Source: Siderastrea siderea (Eukaryota > Cnidaria > Anthozoa > Scleractinia > Rhizangiidae). From it: DNA of 64,000 nucleotides. Of this stretch, positions 55,377 to 61,300 are shown piece by piece. Numbering within the stretch: the first letter of the stretch is position 1; every line of letters begins with the position of its first letter. Location of the stretch: the NCBI GenBank assembly GCA_964030785.1, contig OZ034970.1:23849935-23913934 (forward strand). Direction: 5' to 3'. A program made the translations under genes and the position numbers. The notes below the pieces were generated by a model, which did no database searches, was not told where the DNA came from, and saw only the letters and a list, made by a program, of their open reading frames with translations.

Positions 55377-58300
55377 AAACAATCCAACAACAAAAACACC
55401 GAAAGACAAACAAACAAGCCAAAAAAAAAACAAAACAAGAAAACAAAAACAAAAAACAGCAAGAATCCATCCAGACACTAAAAATAACTGCAACAGACTT
55501 GGAGCGCTGGAGTTGCTTGCTGTTTCATAAGGTAACTGAAAAATGTTTACTTTCTTTGTTTCAGCTTCTTTACTTCCAGGCTGGAGGGTGACGGTGGGTA
55601 ACACCACCTATTCAAGTATAACAGTCCAATGGACAAACCTTACCACCATCTTACGTCGACAAGTTCGAAACTACATAATCATCGTAAACATAACTAATAG
55701 CAGCACCTTGGCTCATAAAGTTACAAATGGAAGCCAACTGGCTATAGATATCACAGGACTTATGCCTTCAGAAATTTATACAGTTGAGGTTTTTGGAGTT
55801 GACAACCTGGGACAAACCTACAAAAGTCTAGCAGTGAATGCAACGACTAAGAACAGTAAGAATATTGATTCCTCAGAATTTAATTTTGTCATTGTTTTAT
55901 TGGCCTGTTCTTCTTTTCTTTCTATCGTATAGCAACATCTTAGAAAAGTGCATGATTATACAGCTATTTAAATTAAAATTGTGACATGAAATTGTCATAT
56001 AGTAAACTGCGGATGAAAAAAGAAATGACGATGAACCTTGCAGTTAAAGATATCAGCTTAACCAGTTGATAAACGGACAACTTGAAACAACCCGAGCTTG
56101 AACAGGATTCGAACCTTTGACCCAGGATTATTACAAATTGGCAAATTCGCAATTAAGTGCTGCATCGGTATCGGGGAGATCATGGATTGGGATCCAATTC
56201 AAGCTTGTTTTTTTTTTTTCATTTTTTTTGTCAACTAATTAAGCTGATATATCAACTCAAAGATTTATCGTCAATTCTTATACTGCTATTTAATTTATTT
56301 ACAGCGAATTTCTTATAGCGAGTTTTAGGGCTTCCGAAGGCCTACCGAATAAACACGAATTTTTAAAGTACGATTTTGCTAATTATGTAAAGTAAATTCT
56401 AGCAGCTATTGTTCACTGCCCAGGAAAGAACAATACGTTACAATTTAGAGATCGCAAATATTTGGATTAAAAAATATAAGCTTTTCCGGAGCTCCATGTT
56501 AGGGCTATTGTTTTAGTTTTAGTTTTGTTTTGTTGGAAAGTTTCTGAAAAGTTTCTATCAACGTTTGAACGTAAAACAAACCGCACTTGAAGAGTTCTTA
56601 TTTTTTAAAAATGCTAAAAAGTCACATGATATCCATGGCTAACGATTTAACGCACGCGCAATTAGTCATTCAGAAACTGATAGTTTTACTGAAGAGACCA
56701 TTCATGAATATTTCGCGCAATGTCGGTACTATTCGTCGCACTTCGTGCATACGCTTTAAATAAATGAATACTGATGACCTAGTTTCTCACCCACGGCCTT
56801 AAACACGGAGCGGGCCAAAAAAAAAAAAAGAAAAAAAAAAAAAGAAGGCCTACCCCCTCGGAAAACGTTCGGTTGGTTTCCATGCTAATCAGGAATGCAT
56901 GGCGGAAGCCAAAGTAACGGTTACGCTGTTGATATCCAGAGGAAATTCGCTTCTTTATCCGAAGAACGAATAAATAGATATAGTTTACAAACACGAGTAA
57001 GCATCGAAGTTACCTGAAGTCGAAAACAATGCAGTCTTAAGGGTAGTCTAACTTAGACCGCGGTTTAAGGCAACGACTTGACCTCCAAATCTGGCTATTA
57101 ATGATTCATTTTAAGCAGATAAATGTTGTTCTAGTCTGTACGTCATGCCTTCTTGACATTGTTTAGAATAAACAACGTTAACGTTAGGGTTGGCCATCTT
57201 GAAATTGATTTGGACCGCAATTTTGTTAAACGCTGTCTAAACTTTGTTTAAAATCCTGCAATTTTAATTCGCCGTTGCGAGACAAGTTACACGCAACGTT
57301 GCCTAGTGTAACACCTCTACGCAAAGCTGGAAAAATTCGTTGCACCGTTGCGAGGATCGTTACGAAAAGTAGAACTGACTTCTTCTCGCAACGATTGCGG
57401 CAACAAAAATGTTGCGAGACATGTTCATTTCAGGGTATGTTACACTGGGCAATTTTTCCTGCAACCTTTATCGCAACAAATTGCGAGTGAAGATTGCCAA
57501 GTGTAACAGCGCCTTGAAACGGCAAAGCTGTTAATGATCCTGTAGTTTTTTACTTACATTTCTAAACAATCACACTTGAAAATAACCGTCTTCTATAATG
57601 AAACGTTCGAAACTTTCTGGGTTTCAATCGTTTCAGATAATCTTTTCGTTGTATTTCCTTTTTAGAAGACATTATAGCAAATAGAATTACTGAAAAAGGA
57701 GAGTGAAGATATGAAATGCTGATATATGACTGAAATATGAAATTACGACGATCATCGCAATTTATGATATAAACTTAAGCATTTGATAAAAGAAACCTAA
57801 AAAAAAATCAACCTTAAACGAGATTTGAACACATGACCTCTGCGATACCAGTGCAGTCCTCTAACCAACTGAGCTATCAAGCAAACTGGGAGCTGGCCAT
57901 TTGTGAATTCGTGTACGAATTTCTGCATTTGCTAAACAGTTCTGGATTTAGAAATCCGGCACCCACGTCTATAACACACGGCGCGCTACTCGCGACTTAC
58001 AACCCATCCGATCCAGGAGATCCGTCTGTCTTAGTAACTGGCGGACAATTCTTAGAAGTAGCTGACGTCAAAATCGGCACTCGAAATAATGTTACTTTAA
58101 AGGAAATAAAATTAGTTGTTTAATATGTTACTTCTATATGTGGTCTCTTCCTAGTTCCATGCGGTATACGTCCAATAAGTGGACGAATTGTTGGTGGTAC
58201 AATTGCACCAATCAACAGCTGGCCATGGCAAGCAATGCTTAGATCAAGCAGTGGAAGACAATTTTGTGGAGGCTCTTTGATTCATCCACAGTGGGTCTTG

Positions 58301-61300
58301 ACGGCCACACATTGCATATACAGAAAGTCTTTGTCTGATGTTAAAGTAAGGTAAGGGAGCAAATAGTACTTGGAATAAATTCATGGTGTTGTACAATGTA
58401 AATGTATGCACCTATCAGCAAGAATATATCACAATGGTGCCTTTAAAAACTGTCGATCTTAACGACCTTCATCAGTTCTACGGAGCAAGGAAACAAAATA
58501 AGGCTTAGAATACAGTTTCATAACAACAAAAAAGCAACAAATTACGTAACGAAATAAAGGAAAATATTAAAACATTTGACGTACAAGCTAATTTACACTT
58601 CTCTCCGGGGGGGGGGGGGGGTGGAGGTGCTGTGACGTCATCCGAAATGGCGATCAAGATGGCGATCAAGATGGCCACCATCTCGGATTCTACCCAAAAT
58701 TCCAAATTATTACAACACGGAAATTGAAAATATATGATGCTAAACATGTGAAACATTATATAATTAGACTTTTTCACGAAAAAATGTGAATAACACACAT
58801 TTTAATTGAGAAATGGCTTAAGCACCTATTACTTTCGATGCCATATTTCGTAACCATAGCTACTGATTTACACCTGCGTCAAAATTTTTCTAAGAGAAAT
58901 ACATGCATGCAGAGACTGAAAACGACAGATGGTGATAGAAAATCCTGTGGGAGAGATTGAAGAAAATCCCCATGGGTATCCATCTAGACTGAAAACGAAC
59001 GATGTGATAGCAACTAGCATTAATGGTCGAGGAGAAGAAACCTGGGACAGCCGACAACGTAGCACCCCATCCACACAAAATGTTTGTCTCCAGCTTATGA
59101 TAGTCTGAAGGGGTTGTCCAGCAACCTACCCCCGCCACCCTGGTTGGTTGTGACTTTTCTTGCACGTCGGCGGGTTAAAAGTTCTACAATTAACTATTAT
59201 AAACTACTAAAGTTAAACGTGAATGATAAATGATATAAACCAAATTATGACAATACACAAGTTGCAAGGGGATGAAAATGACCGAAAAATGCTAAAAACT
59301 TTAAAAAGTAAAAAAAAAAAAGGAAACACGAAGCACGTACTTTTTTATAATAAATTTGCAGCTAGGTGGGAAAGATCAATTGCCGAGAGGATAAATGGTA
59401 AGAGAGCTACTCCCCCATATCGCCCTTATTCCTATCCTAATCCCTCTTAAGTTATTTTTAGTAACAAAATGGTGGGAAATTCAAATTTCAAATAATTTAT
59501 TGAGTTTTGAGATTTCGCAGCAGCATAGAACTCGTAATTCTATAAATTTAATGATTTTAATTTTTACCAATTTTGACATTTCTTGCTTGGAAATGACGTC
59601 ACAAAGTTGGCGCCCAATTTTCCTTTTAGTGCTATGGAATATCTTATGACGGTTTCTGAAAGACCTTGTTACAAGAATCTTGAACTGAAAAAAATATGTT
59701 TATCCACTCCAAAGATATAACGTTTTGAAATTTGAATTTCCCGCCATTTTGTTACTACAATAACTTTAGAGGGATTACGATGGGGATAGGGCTTGTATGG
59801 GAATTGACTCTCTTACGCCTTTATCCTCTCTTGCCGTAATTGAGTTTTTTTTTAGTAAATTTCCTGTCTTCTGTTTAGCGGGTAGGGAAAAAGGGAAACA
59901 ACTGTGCCCTCCAATAGGCTTTTTTGGTAACATTCAACTTGTCAAGATCTCACCTGTGGTAATGCGAATTTGCTCAATGCATTAAAAGCTAAAATCTTCT
60001 AACGCGTGCGGTGTCTCGTTTAGAATGTATAGCTACCTCTCTCCCTCTCTTTCTATTTTTTGCTTGGTCTTTGTGTGTTCTAACTTAGTACTTGTAGCAT
60101 TCACATTGTTCTAGTTTAAAACAATTTTTGCTTGTTTGTCTGTTAGTTTCTTTGTTGCTGTTGTTGTTGTTCTTGTTGTTCTTGTTGTTGTTGCTGTTTT
60201 TGCTTTAAATCACATTAAATGCTCAATTAAGTTATTTTTAAGAAAATAATAGTAAACCACGTTCCTCTACTCTTTCTTTTGTTCTATTTGAGGTTGGGAG
60301 CTCATTTCAGATTGAGTGCATCCATTGGGACAGAACAGGATTTTGACGTCATAAAGATAATTCAACACGAAAGTTATCACTCTCCGAATAGATATAGCCA
60401 CGATGTCGCTCTTCTTAAGTTATCAAGACCTGCTAAGATTGGAAAAGGCGTTGGTCTAGTCTGCCTATCAGATAACAGATTTCAACTTCCTTTTGACGCT
60501 GCTAACAAAACGTGTTGGATCAGTGGTTGGGGAACACTTTACTACCAGGGCCCACAACCAAGTCAGCTCATGCAAGTTGACTTACCTCTAGTTTCTAAGC
60601 AACGATGTTCAACTTTATACCCTGGCCTAATAGATGACACCATGATCTGCGTTGGCAAAGATCAGGGAGGCCAGGGCGCTTGCCACGGTGACAGTGGAGG
60701 ACCGCTTGTTTGCGAGTTTAATGGTACATGGTATCTTGAAGGCGCCGCAAGCTGGACGGGTCTCCCTTGTGCCTCCCCGTTGAAACCGACAGTCTACGCC
60801 AACATACGTAACCTTAAGGGATGGGTGGTAAAGAAGTTGAATGAAATCCCCGAGGCCTCGTGTAACTTTGATTTGGGATTGTGCACGGGATGGCGCCAAT
60901 CTAAGTCAGATGTATTTGACTGGACACGTCGTAGAGGTCCAACCTCGTCTTCCAACACAGGTCCCTCATCTGATCACACAAGCGGATCAGGTGAGAAATC
61001 ATCGTCTACTTAAGTAGAGTTTGATATTATCGTGATGGTGATGATGAGGAGGAGGAGGTCCGTACGCCTTGACCAAGAGCTACATATTTTCCCGTACTGC
61101 CCACCCATTCATTCAAATGAAGACAGAACACTCCTATTTTTACAACACCTAAATTTCGATTGTATTAAGTGATTTTCTTGGGTGACTCTTAAAAAGATCC
61201 CTAAATGTGATCGAAAGATAGGTGATGTAAAAAGAAGAGTGTTTTGTCTTCATCTGTGTTGAATTTATATTATTTTTTTGAACGACTGGAAAAGTGGATG

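Noticed and set aside
57826..57897. Functional tRNA gene
   Set aside because: A and B boxes are seen but acceptor pairing is poor and the anticodon loop is unclear; a SINE relic is more likely.
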